DNA of 64,000 nt from Onthophagus taurus (taxonomy: Eukaryota > Arthropoda > Insecta > Coleoptera > Scarabaeidae): assembly GCF_036711975.1 (NCBI RefSeq), contig NC_091966.1, forward strand, positions 13,895,501-13,959,500. The letters are read 5' to 3'. Below the pieces are notes generated by a model that worked only from the letters and a program-made list of their open reading frames with translations, had not been told where the DNA came from and made no database searches. Made by a program: the position numbers and the translations under genes. Positions 24,290 to 35,671 of the stretch are shown here, in pieces (within the stretch, counting starts at the first letter, position 1; every line of letters begins with the position of its first letter).

Positions 24290-25330
24290 TATAAGGCTAG
24301 ATTGCAGCACCAATTGCAACGGCTGGCTTACTTGTTAATTACGGACGCCATGAGATCGACACCTACGATCGCGAGACTATGCTGAACGTGCTGCCTCTAG
24401 ATATTTTTATCAGGGAGGTGGACGTGATGGCTTTGCTTCGATTACGATCAGTGGATAAATAAGCAGGTTGTAAAAATGGGAATAGTAAAGAACGAACTCT
24501 GGAGTGGGGCTGTTCATAAACAATCCCTCCTTGAAGCTCGCACAGACTACATCACACCTACTTTCTTAAACAGGCCACACTTTGGTATTGAGACGACACC
24601 CCAGAGCAACTTTAGCGCAGGTAAAACGCTGACCATCACACTGATGGATGAAAGAATTCTGGAGGCCTTCTCCATTTCGCTAGGGTCATACTCCACGACT
24701 GCTAATAACTACTATAAATATAGCAGCTAATGTGATCATCGACTTCAAAAAAGTTGGCAGAAACGTTGTAATTTGCACTAATAGCAGACAGACTATACTA
24801 GCGCTTAGTAGACATCGAACTACATCATCGATTGAATCACTTGAGGGGGCTAATGTTTATAACAACGTCACGATAAAGTGTCGGAAAGGACATACCGAAA
24901 ATAAGGGACACGATGGTGCGAACAGGCTGAACCGTTTGTACCACAAAGTTACAACATCAAAGCTGATCAACTCCATCTCCCATTGAGCTTTTTGCGATAG
25001 ATGGGATGAGACTGCAGGAGGTGTCTTTGTAAAGAAAACTCTGCTCTACTCTGACCGCAAGGTTACGTAACCATATGTTCTACCTGAAGCTGGCGAACAC
25101 ATCCCCTTTGTAGAGGGTGTGAAATGGAAGACGAGACGATAAGTGATGTTGTTTATGACTGTCCCAACCTCGCGTACTTAAGGGAATCCATTTTTGGGGT
25201 ACCATGGCCCCAAATTTCGGACATAAAGAACATCTTCTGTTCTATGTTAACGTTCATTAACACCTTGGGCTGGTTTTCTGACCCCTGAATGAACTGTAAA
25301 TAGTGGGGATGTACAAATAGTACTGTGACG
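24290..25330 (+). pseudogene. non-LTR retrotransposon RNase H region, dead
   Basis: The C-terminal half of a non-LTR (R1/Jockey-like, with RNase H) polyprotein in broken frames. LQRLAYLLITDAMRSTPT (about 24318-24371) matches the post-RT block KxQRLAxLxITGAMRTTPT. It is followed by LPLDIFIREVDVMALLRLRS. The RNase H region shows HTDG (first Asp, near 24640), SISLGSYST, VIIDFKKVGRNVVICTNSRQ (about 24734-24790), ALSRHRTTSSIESLEG, and NVTIKCRKGHTENKGHDGAN, the last being the His-containing WxPGHxGxxGNxxAD box. The EWG-type upstream part has stops. An AATAAA-bearing 3' tail may end near 25430. RT itself is absent. Confidence 0.75.
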
Positions 25331-25339
25331 GAATCCCCA

Positions 25340-26680
25340 AATGAAACTACATACATACATGGATACATAACTGTATAGCCTCTGTACTACTATCTGTAGA
25401 GTACGTCAGTAATAAGAGGCAGCGTAAATAAAACCTCATACTTTACTGCCTTGATACAAAAATAATTAATTTGCGAAATATGTTATTAAATAAGCAATTA
25501 ATTTTAAAATCTTCAACAAAAATTACTTTTAGATCGTATAAACATCCCAAAACAATTATAATTTTGAGAATTCGATAAAGCTGTATGGAATTGTAACGAA
25601 TTCTTTACAATTTACCAATGTATCAGGATATTTCAGACCAATTCATCATTTAATTTGCTACATTAAAGAATCTCTATATGACTTCAATCTCCTAGAATAG
25701 TTGTAACATTTAACCGTTTGAGTCCCAAGCAGCGCGTTTGAGCATTATCATTCCCCTTGGATCTTTTGGTACTCATTAAAAGAAAGCGCGGTTGCGCTTG
25801 TTCGGGATTTTTTTACAGTGGTTTTTCAATATCCTTTGGTATCCAAACAATTAATATCACAAATGTTATATTTATGGGTTTTCCAATCATTAAAACTATT
25901 CTTCCTCGAAATAATTTATTAGTTCGACAATTTATTTTAAAAAACAACACTTTTGAAAGAATAAGAATAAAAAAAAATAATATATTAAACTAAACTTCTT
26001 TCTTTTAAAGGTAATTAAAACACCTAAAATTTGAAAAAAAAATTAGGTGTTTCATTACAAAAATCAAAAAATATATCATATAGTAATAATACTTAAAGTA
26101 CTTAAAATATGAGGCGATGAATATAAAGTGGGTAAAAATGAAGGTAACATAGCTAAATATTGAAAAAAGTATAAGTAATCTGAAACTTTAAAGGTTTTAC
26201 AACTCTGGTTAAATCTTAAACTACAACAAAATGTTTTTTATTTTTTTAATTATTATTCAAGAAAATGTTTCATTTAAGAATTCTCGAAGATAACTATAAT
26301 AAACTGCGCCAAAGTTAAAGAAATTTTGAACCAAAATTGCTTGTTTTTTTTTTTTCAATTTTGATTCAAATTTTAATTAAAATGACTGATTTAAATTGAC
26401 TAACTAGTTAATATGAACTAAAGAATTGTCAAATTTAACATAATCTTGAATGCTTTTTTTTTTAACATTATTTACTTATTTACATCAAAAATGTTTATAT
26501 TAATATATTTTTTTAATAGAAATCAATCATATTCAAAACTCATTAACACTTACCTTTACATAGATATGTTCGTATGTACACATAATGCTCAAAAATAAAA
26601 AAAAAAAGTAAAAAAGAATGATTCGTAAGGTAAAGATTTGAAAAAAAAAAAAGGAGAAAATTGTTAATTACCATAAAAAC
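25340..26680. other. AT-rich intergenic downstream of Rad21
   Basis: No gene recognised. Strongly A/T-rich with homopolymer runs; it should contain the Rad21 3' UTR and poly(A) site on the minus strand (for example TTTATT near 26237). Confidence 0.4.
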
Positions 26681-29600
26681 TTATAACGATGGACAATCGA
26701 ACTTTGGTCCTTTTATGACAAAAATTTCGCTATAAGGTTCATTTTGCTCTAAATCTAAAACTTGAAACTTCTTCAAGACAAGAAGACTGTAGAACTTTTG
26801 AGATGCCTAAAATTAAAATAAAATAAATGAAATACATTAAATATTAAAGTATTAAAAAATATACCTGTTTCCTGTTGTTTCTGTAGCACATTTCCGTTGT
26901 TGTTATTTGATTGGTATTTTGTAGTTTCTTTCGAACAACAGTAAACATTTGATAAGCTCTTTTATTAAGGACTCTTTCTTCAAATTGTTCATCCGACTCA
27001 TCAACTTGTTGTTCATCAGCCTATTATAACAAAAAGGTTAATTTTTGGAAGAAAATTTTTAGTTAAGAGAAAAGCACTTACTGGATCTGCAGAATGGGGA
27101 AGATCATAATCGCCTTGCCATGGCGATTGAACCCTTTCAGACATCCCTCCAGGTAACCCATCAGCATTATGTTCATCATAACCCATATTAGCCATTTGAA
27201 TATCACCCTAAAAACATTTTTTAATCAAAATTAACTTAATTATCAAAATTATATTAATACAGTAAAACCTCGATATAATTGACCTCATTAGAATGGACAA
27301 AATATTTTTAAGTCATACTATTAATATTATCTATTTAATACATCAGTATTTTTAAATATATACAGGGCGTTTCAGCGAGACCGTTCATTAGAAGTTTATG
27401 GGGTTCTGGACAAAATAAAAGTTTGAAAATTCAGATTTAAGTATAATCAATTGCGTTCTCTTCGACTAAAATATTTTCAGGTTTTTAGCACTTCCGGTTG
27501 TACCGGAAGTCGCCACCTACTATATTTTTTTAAATGGAACATCCTATATATTTTTACATCTTTGAATTTGGCTATTTTCAAAGTTTATGAATAACTTTAC
27601 TTTTTCCAATTTGATTCGGCCATTCTAGAGTTATTAGATTTTTTCTAAAAAGATCTGTTCTAGCAGAAATTTGTTCGAAAGATCAGAAAACACTCGATTT
27701 TTGGGATATTTGAGATTTTTAGGATTCAGAACATGATTAAGCAACATGATGGAGTATGTTTTGGGGCCGAGAACGGCTGTCTAGATCGTTTGGTCATTTT
27801 ACTATGACACGTTAACTTTTCGAAATTTGGAAGTACCATAACTAAGTCTCATAACTAAAATGAGACGCCGAAGACGACTAAGTAATAAAATATGGGGTAT
27901 GCCATTTAAAAAAATTATGTTTTGGTAGGTGGCAACTGCCGGTATAACCGGAAGTGTTAGAAATCTGAAAATATTTTAGTCGAAAACAACGCAATTGATA
28001 ATATTTAAATCTGAATTCTCAAATTTTTATTTTGGCCAGAACCCCAGAGTTGAGGATTAATTGGACCGCGTTATGCATCACTTGACTAAGCGACAAATGA
28101 ATAATGTTGAGAAAAACGGGATTTTCGTCTTCATCTCTCTAAAAATATAAGAATTCTTCTCAAAATAGACAGGCTCAACCTATTGAAATTTATCACAGAA
28201 CACTGATGACAGCTATCACAAGCACAGAAGCCGCTTACGATTATACAGGAGGATGTTTCTGTAAGTCTTGACATAAATTTAATCCCTAAAACTAGAGACA
28301 AAATGATGACGATTCGTGTAAAATTTTTTGAAGAAAATAATCTAGAGTTTGACTTTGTACTTTTAAACTAGTTTTTATTTTATATAGAATTTAAGTCTAA
28401 CCAGTTTCAGCCCTTGGCCATCTTCAGACACTCTATGAATGGATTAACATCTCTTGTCTTAGCCATTTTACAAACAAGTTTCTTAATATTTCTTTTTGTT
28501 TTCAAAAGATCACATATCAAAGTCGAAATCAGCTTATTAGTTACTAATTTACAAAATTAAAGTTTAAAAAGTTGTAAAATGAAATTAAGGACGAACGTTT
28601 ACAGGTTAAAATTTAAGAACGCTCTTTTTTAACAAACGAAATATTAAGAAACTTGGGAAAAATTCAATCATCATGTGGCTTGAAAATCGACGATTTTTTT
28701 TAATCAATTACCCAAAAACACGTTAAAAATAAAAAGAAAGTGCGGAAAAGTGACTAACACTAGATTAACTTCAGTTATAAAACTTCTATTATATGCTAAC
28801 TAACTTCAGGTTTAAAATGTCAACCTCAATTTTGACATATTTGTAATCTTCATTAAAAATCCTTTAAAATGAGTACAAACACGACATATTTATCTTCAAT
28901 ATTATTGAAGTTATGATCAACTGCCGGTTAAGAATGTCAACGTCAATCTTGACATATTTGTAATCGTCGTGAAAAATCCTTTAAAATAAGTCCAAACATG
29001 ATACGTTTAATTCCAATATTTCACGAGATATAAACTTCCGGTTTGAAATATCAATGTCATTTTGACATTATTAATTTTTATAAAATGTCTTAATATTTGA
29101 CACAAAAAAAACTAAAAAAATAAGGTTGGTATTAATATTTAAAAATTAAATTGCTATCTTCATTGTTGCTAACTTAGGGTTTAATGTTTTTTATTCTAAC
29201 TTTTTGGTTTTTTGAGATAAGTGCGTCATCTTTGGACTTATTTTAAATGTTTTTTTAATGAAGATGACAAATATGTCAAAATTGACGTTGACGGTTTAAA
29301 CCGGAAGTGATTATGTTTCCATTAATATTAAAGGTAAATGTCGAGTTTGGACTCATTTTAAAGGATTTTTTATGAAGTTGACAAATATGTCAAAATTAAA
29401 AGTTGAAAGTTCGAACTTTTTGGTTTTTTGAGATAAATGCGTCAAGTATGGACTCACTTTAAAGGTTATTTTATGAAGATTACGAATATAATAATAAAAT
29501 TAAAGTTGATATTGACAACTAGAAGTTTTAAAATATACAACATAGTAATATCTTATGCTAACTAGCGCTATCTACCGCTGTCGTTTGTAAAATGGATAAG

Positions 29601-32600
29601 ATGAGAGAAGTTAATCTATTTGTAGAGTCTGTGAAGATACTCAAGGGCCGACACTAGTTAGACTTAAATTCTATATAAAATAAAAGACAAACTTTTAATT
29701 TTATACTAACATCTTGAAAACGACACTGGCCCGAAATTGTAGGTTCATCTATTTTATCTATTGTAGAATTTCTTGGTGTATCTATGTAAGTCGGTTCTTA
29801 GATGGATGATGCAAATCAGACTTGAAATTGTATAACGTGCTTGGCGCTTAGCTTTATCCTTTAAAACAAATAGTATTTTACTCTTTCGGTATTCTGCATT
29901 TTTTCTAAGATAAGTTACACCTTTGCTAACCAGACAGCATGAAAATATCTAAAAACGATAAAATATCGCTTAGTCAAGTGTTGTATAACGGGGTCCAATT
30001 AGAATTATTATTTCGTGCGACTTGGGTTGCTTGTTTCATATTTTTATTAATTTTTTATTGTAAGTGCGCTTTGAAAATTTAGTGTCCGTCGATGCAAACA
30101 AATAAAAAAAAATAAGTTAGTCGCAAAAATTTCATTTCACTGGCATCAAGAATTCACCTTCTAAGAAAAAGAAGTAATAAATATCTAATAAATGTCTAAT
30201 GAACGGTCTCGCTGAGACACCCTGTATATGTTAGCATTCATAAATAGAATCCAACCCGGGTTATTACACAAGCTGTTCTATTCCATAGTCATAGATATTC
30301 CCCAAGTTGTCTATATGATGTATAAATGCTAGTGTTAAATCTAGTTTTAGTTGTTATTCAGCGCTAGATAACATAAATATAATAAAAATCATGAATAAAT
30401 ATAGAGCCAGGTAGACTGAACGCAACGGTGTTAATAGCTGTCCGAATTTCTGTGCATTAAAATTATTGACTTTGGCTATTATAAATTATAAGAGATTCCC
30501 CATAGTAGTCCATTATATCGAGATTTTCCTGTAAATCAAATTTTACCTGTCCATATCCCATATTATCCATCTGCGTCATTCCATTTAAATCATCCAATCC
30601 TTCATGGTACGGTGTTTCATCACCCAAAATATCCCTATTATAACCCCCCTCTTGATGATGATGCCCATCTAATAAGCTCTGTACCTGATCTGGTTGCAAT
30701 TGTGGCATTTCATCCATATGATGCAACTCTTCTTGATGTTGATGAATAATTTGACTTGAACCAGTTAAATCAGGGGTTGGAATCGCTGGTGGAAGCGGTT
30801 GTGGTGTCATCGGCATGATTGTTGATGTCAAAGAAGCCGGGGTTGGTGGTGGCATAAAGGCAGAACTTGGTCTTAGAGGGGTTGGTGCTCTTAAAGGCGT
30901 TGGAGGTGGTTGTAGTGGCGTGGGCGGCCTTAAAATTGCGCCCAAAGATTCTTCATGATGCAAAATTGATTGAATGTCATGATCAGGTTGGTGTAAAGGC
31001 GTTTTCTCAATGCTGTCATCAAGATTTTTTCTTTTACGTCCTCTGCGTGCAGGCACTGGAGTAGGTGGGTCAAGAGTTTGTTGATGGTGCTCTTCGGCTT
31101 CGCGAATTTGATCCAGTGCCAAAGAATCTGCGTCGCCAAGCATAGCAAAGTCTTCGGTTCCAATCGGTTTTAATACTAAATGACGTTGGTAATTCTATAA
31201 AAAGAAATAATTTAATAATAAAAGTAATTAAAAAAACTTGAAATTTATTTACTCCAAATAAAGATCTTGCAGGTATCGCTCTTCCAGGTAATGCAAAAAG
31301 TTTTTCAACCCCACCCGTTTCTTTCCAATGCATCAAGCGTTTCGTAGGTGGGGCTAAATCCAAACTTGTAACAATATCGGTAGTATCGCTTAGTTGATTT
31401 TTCATTTCTTCCCCAGAAATATTTTTGACTTCATCAACAATCAGCTTCCTCTTCCTTTTCGCTTTATTAAATCCTTTTAGTATTGTTGCATCAACAGGGG
31501 CAAGAGCAAAACTTTCCTCTTCATTTTGAAGGAGAAGCGTTTGATCTTGAGGAGTTGCTGGTTGATTTTGATCAAAATTGTCTTGGTGTTTTGACGCCAA
31601 TTGTTTTGGATCTTGATTTAAATCAGATTGAGGTTGATTTGTCACACAAACTGGACAATGTTTTGAACAAGATAGAGGATGTTTAGAACAAGGTTGTATC
31701 AATTCAGATTTAGGTTCTCTTGAACAAATTTGGCAATGCTTTACTGAAAATTCGGAAGGAAATTGACTCAATTCCGAGGAATCATCTCCTTGTCTTGATC
31801 CAAAAGCAACAGGGAACTCTTGATTTAACACTGGTACACCACCTTCTTGATCTTTTCTATTCAAACCTTGTTCGGGGCGATTTAACGCACCCAAACCTTT
31901 TTGGGAATCCCCATCATCATCATCGCTATCAAAACAACCAGGTGAGCCACCACCGGCATCAAAATCAAGGTCATCATCGCTGTCGTGATCTATCCGAGCT
32001 TGATTTGAATGTGTTGGGTCAATAATGTTGGGATTTAAGACAGGATCTTGAGTCAAATTTGAAGCCAAACGTTCCATTTGGCTCAAATTTGGTGTTAACC
32101 CTGGCTCTAATCGGCTTAAATTCGGATTTAACCGATCAATTTGACTTAAATTTAAATTTTCGCGGTTCATTTCTTCAATATTAGGCCCTTCGCCCATTGG
32201 AGCATCATCAAATAATCCTCCCTCAAACAATCCAGCTCCATGAAATGTTTCCCCTCGCACATTGCGCCCATCATCTGTTTCATCATCCCTTCTAAAGTAT
32301 CCCCGACCCATTCCAGATGTTCCAGGTTCATTATCTCTCTCCAATCCATCCCCAAACAACAAATTACTTCCTTCTAAAGTTGGCTCAACTCCCTCATCGT
32401 GTCTCATCAAATCCGGAGCCTCCGTATCAAACCCCATATCACCAAATCCATCATCATTTGAAACTAACGACATAGAACCATAATCTTCCCTCATTGTAAT
32501 TTCTTCCGCTCTTGATTGATTTAAACTAAACTGAGCTTCAATATCTACATCATTTAGTTCAGGCATATTGGTGTCAAAATCATGAAAAACTTCGGGAAGA

Positions 32601-32926
32601 GTAATAGCATTATGAGCAGCCTCCCGATGCTCCTCAGGAAGGTCAACAATGCCAGGTCGAAAAGCGAGCTTAATTTTAACGAACGCCTCATTACAATCAG
32701 CCAGTAAATACTTAGCTTTGCGAGAATAAATCCGTACAACACCTAAAAGTAGGTGACCAGATGTCCGTAAAGCCATTTTCACCTTTGGTTGTAGAATACC
32801 ATCGACGGATTTCTCAATATTCGTTTCGAAAACATGGGCTTTTGTTAGTTTCTTATCCCAATGAGCTGCAAGCCAAATACGCGCAAGGGGGCCTTTTTTG
32901 GCCAAAACAAAGTGCGCGTAAAACAT
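26681..32926 (-). CDS. Rad21: cohesin kleisin subunit Rad21 (Scc1/verthandi)
   Basis: The alpha-kleisin that closes the Smc1-Smc3 cohesin ring in the nucleus, and the separase target at anaphase. Exons on the minus strand are 32926-31253, 31194-30547, 27207-27082, 27020-26865 and 26806-26681. All joins are phase 0 with GT-AG introns, giving 909 aa, longer than human RAD21 (631). The N-terminal Rad21/Rec8 domain is residues 1-105 ([20 protein letters not shown]). A candidate separase region is EEITMRED (141-148). An acidic, Asn/Leu-repeat-rich middle follows. A Cys/His cluster lies at 398-427. The Scc3/SA-binding-type block is [35 protein letters not shown] (about 489-543). A Pro-rich, His-rich stretch comes next. 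The winged-helix C-terminus ends with CYRNNRKQ joined to [28 protein letters not shown]. Intron 2 (27208-30546) is filled by nested transposons. Divergently oriented to the DDX18-like gene. Confidence 0.97.
28049..30190. mobile_element. second, inner foldback element
   Basis: This interrupts the right arm of the outer element. Near its ends, TTAATTGGACCGCGTTATGC (28059-28078) pairs in inverted orientation with GGGGTCCAATTAGAAT at about 29991-30006, including the CACTTGACTAAGCGA motif. A second inverted pair lies inside, 28365-28490 against 29580-29700 (GAATTTAAGTCTAAC and its complement). At 28245-28330 it carries a piece related to the 39597-40621 element (GGATGTTTCTGTAAGTCTTG). Exact ends and target duplication are unclear. 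Confidence 0.7.
28806..29520. repeat. about 117-bp monomers, direct then inverted
   Basis: Three direct copies begin near 28809, 28926 and 29040 with the theme GGTTTAAAATGTCAACCTCA then TTTTGACATATTTGTAATC. After a short centre the same theme returns in inverted orientation three times (near 29265-29305, 29375-29420 and 29480-29520; AAATATGTCAAAATTGACGT). This is the core of the inner foldback element. Confidence 0.75.
30227..30462. other. remaining Rad21 intron 2 sequence
   Basis: Unique-looking AT-rich intron DNA between the transposon end and the donor side; the donor reads CAG|GTAAAA on the minus strand at 30546-30541. Confidence 0.6.
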
Positions 32927-33976
32927 TTTGAGTGTATATTAATTGATTTTAAAAAGTTTAAAACTTAAGATTTATAACTTAAAAGGTTAGGATTTTGAAG
33001 CAAAAGCTCATCCTTCAAAATTTGTCGTCACAACTTTCGTCGTTCATTTCACTCCGGTTTAATACAAACGTTTACACTGTATTTTATTATAACTAGGCTT
33101 GTATAAACAAATAAGAAATAAATTTTAATTATTTTAAAACTGATTTAAACTCAAAAAGCTTTGATAAAAAGTGTGACAAGAACTGTAAACTGTAAACACT
33201 GGATTATGTCAAAATGGCGTTAGGTGACGCTTGCAGGATACGTTCTGGTGTAGTTTTAGAAAAGGCGGGGGTTAAAAAGTTTCCTTAATTTAATTTTATT
33301 TTAAACCAAATAACATTAAAATATTGTAATCACGATAATTATTTCTTTTCTCCACATACAAACAACGTTTACGTTGGGATTTTTAAGTTTGCGTCAATTA
33401 TAAATACCGTTAGGAAGAGTTCTATTAATCAGGATTTCCAAGAAACAAATAATTTTTATTTTTATGAAAATTTATTACACAAGAAATGCTAATTAAGTAA
33501 AAAAAATCGATTTATTTATAAATTTATTAAATAAAATTATTTAAATTAAGTTTTAAAAAATTTGATTCGTTTTTATGTCAAATACATGTCAATCACATGT
33601 GTCACAGTTAACCTAAATTTTTCCACGTCGTTTAAGTTTGAAATCTACTAAAAAGTATAAATGTAATCGAAAAGTCTACTAAATTAATTCATCTTAAATA
33701 AATAATTATTATAATAAAGAAGAAGATTATCATTAAATAAATAAATTCAATAAGGTAAGTTTTTAAAAGTGAGGTTAGGTTATTAAAATTAATTTATATT
33801 TTAATTTCAATGATGTAATAAAAAGGCGAATATGATTGTTTCCTCGTTTTTCCTTTCTTTGGAAAATGCGAGTTGAGATGAGTGAATTGAGCTATATTTA
33901 ACTGAGATCTCTCCGATTTAACTTCACCTTCCCATCTCTTAATTTAACAATAATTTATTTTTCTTTTCCTTTTTAG
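32927..33976. promoter_or_regulatory. shared Rad21 / DDX18-like promoter region
   Basis: About 1 kb between the two divergent start codons (32926 minus, 33982 plus). It contains AT-rich DNA and a few G-rich patches (AAAGGCGGGGG near 33260), with no TATA box obvious for either gene, as usual for housekeeping promoters. On the plus side a non-coding first exon appears to end at 33754 (TAAG|GTAAGT), with its intron at 33755-33976 ending TTTTTAG five bases before the ATG. Confidence 0.6.
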
Positions 33977-33981
33977 AAATC

Positions 33982-34927
33982 ATGAGCTTTGAAAGTGAAG
34001 ATATAAACATAGGTTATGTTACCTGTCCAACTGAGAAGCGCTTATTACTTTTATTCACATTTCTTAAAAAGAACCGTAACAAAAAGATTATTGTTGTTTT
34101 TAATTCAACAGCTTCATCTGTGTACCATAATGATCTTTTTCATAACCTAGAATTGAACACAGAACTTGTTAATAAAGGAGCTAAATTAAATGCTTTAATT
34201 TCTTCAAAATCGTCAATTCCCATATTGGTGAATAGTGATGTTATTATAAAAGAGAAATTGGATTTATCAATTTTTGATTGGGTAGTTCTATATGAACCAA
34301 TAAATCGATTCAAATCAATTCTTAATAAAAATGTTAATAATTTATTATTAATTTTACAAAACTCTGAAGTTAAGTATTTAGAGTATTTGAAACAATCATT
34401 TTTGGTGGAACCTAATCAATTAAACTTTACCTGGAGCAAAATTACCCAAGTTCAATTACAGGTAAACTTAATTCTTAACAAAAGTTAGCAAATTTGAATA
34501 AAATTAAAATTTTAGATTGAAAAATTGGTTTCTGAAAGTTATTCATTAAATACTTCGGCGAAAGAGGCGTTTAAAGCATATCTACGATCATACAATAATC
34601 TAAAACAAAAGGAGATATTTAATGTGAAAAACTTGGTGTTAAAGAAATTGTGTCTTTCTTTTGGATTTAAAGTTCCTGTTGCTGTTGATTTAATAGGTAG
34701 GAAAGTTTATGGAGAAAATTAAAATTTTTATTAAAAATGCCATTTTAGATGAACCAGTTGAATCCACTGCAAGGATAAAAAGGAAAGGTACTGATGGATA
34801 TGGATATTACAGTGACACAAAAAAAGTTAAGAGTGAATATCGTAAAATTGCTGAGGAGAAGACTATAAAGGTCTTTAAAACAGTTAAAGGTGTAAGAAGA
34901 AAGTTTAATGTAAAAAAGAATAAATAA
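33982..34927 (+). CDS. helicase-C-only DDX18/Has1-like protein
   Basis: A spliced ORF of 279 aa. Coding exons are 33982-34461, 34516-34696 and 34749-34927, with GT-AG introns of 54 and 52 bp, phases 0 and 1. It aligns only with the second half of DDX18/Has1/Pitchoune, a DEAD-box helicase of ribosome biogenesis. GYVTCPTEKRLLLLFTFLKK (residues 12-31) and KKIIVVFNST (motif IV) are followed by a diverged stretch. That stretch replaces motif V (TDVAARGLD) with VNSDVIIKEKLD and lacks motif VI (HRxGRxxR). The end again matches well: YLEYLKQS, FTWSKITQVQLQIEKLV, LNTSAKEAFKAYLRSYN, EIFNVKNL, LSFGFKVPVAVDL, then a Lys-rich tail. There is no RecA1/DEAD domain upstream. It is likely a catalytically dead partial paralogue, but the frame and splice sites are intact, so it may be expressed. 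Divergent from Rad21. Confidence 0.88.
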
Positions 34928-35671
34928 GTATTTTAATTTTTATTGGTTTTAAATTCCATACCTTTATTAATTACACAATTTCCAATTTAATTCAAACTTT
35001 AAAAAAGGGGTTGAGTTTAAAATATAATAACAATGAAGTTTATAGAAAATATAAAATTATGACACAATTAATCTTCATTAAATTTACTTCAAAATGTTTG
35101 TTATTTCATCACAATATCTCAACCCATTCTTGAATTACGTTTTTCTAAATTTCGAATTAAAAACTGGATAAAAATCGTGTTAAGTTTAATAAATCGAACT
35201 AATAACGAAGTTTATAGGCGAAGTTATAAGAAATTGTGTTTTAAGACGCCTGGCTAAACCTAAAACTTTCTAGGTCTAGAGTTAGTTCTAGTTTTAATTG
35301 TTATTTTACCCTAAATTCTTGTAAATTTTAATTGATCTAAAAATATTTTTTTTTTAATTTAATCCACTTACCTTGTTTATAATACCCTAGATAAACCAAT
35401 TTTGAGTTAAGTACAGCCTTTTAAACCAATTAAATAAGACTTTTCCCTTAAAAAAAACTTAAATTCAATTTTGACAAGCACCTGCAATATTTGGATCTTA
35501 ATCACCATGGTAACCGAGTCAAGTTGGATAACCTAAAAATAATAAAATTATAAACGTTAAATTTCGCTTTATATTTTAATATTTTTTTAATTTTATATTC
35601 AGCGTTCATATGGAGTTGGATAACCTTATACAGTATTAAAGTGGGTGGAAGTACTGGTTGTACTACGTTAG
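34928..35671. other. intergenic AT-rich
   Basis: No gene seen. The phrase TTGGATAACC recurs at about 35524 and 35615, and TTATACAGTAT occurs at about 35625, just before the palindrome, and again directly after it at 36347. Confidence 0.4.

Larger units (their letters stand above)
27363..30224. mobile_element. foldback transposon nested in Rad21 intron
   Basis: The ends match the 9517-11417 element (CAGGGCGTTTCAGCGAGACC at left, its inverse at right) and are flanked by TA at 27361-27362 and 30225-30226. The left arm is 27363 to about 27850, and the inverted arm resumes at about 27860-28048. That right arm stops abruptly at 28048 (..AACCCCAGA) and resumes at about 30191 (AATGTCTAATGAACGGTCTC). 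About 2.1 kb of foreign sequence therefore lies inside the right arm. Confidence 0.85.

Noticed and set aside
30867-32483. Plus-strand open frames opposite Rad21
   Set aside because: They are shadows of the Rad21 coding exons.
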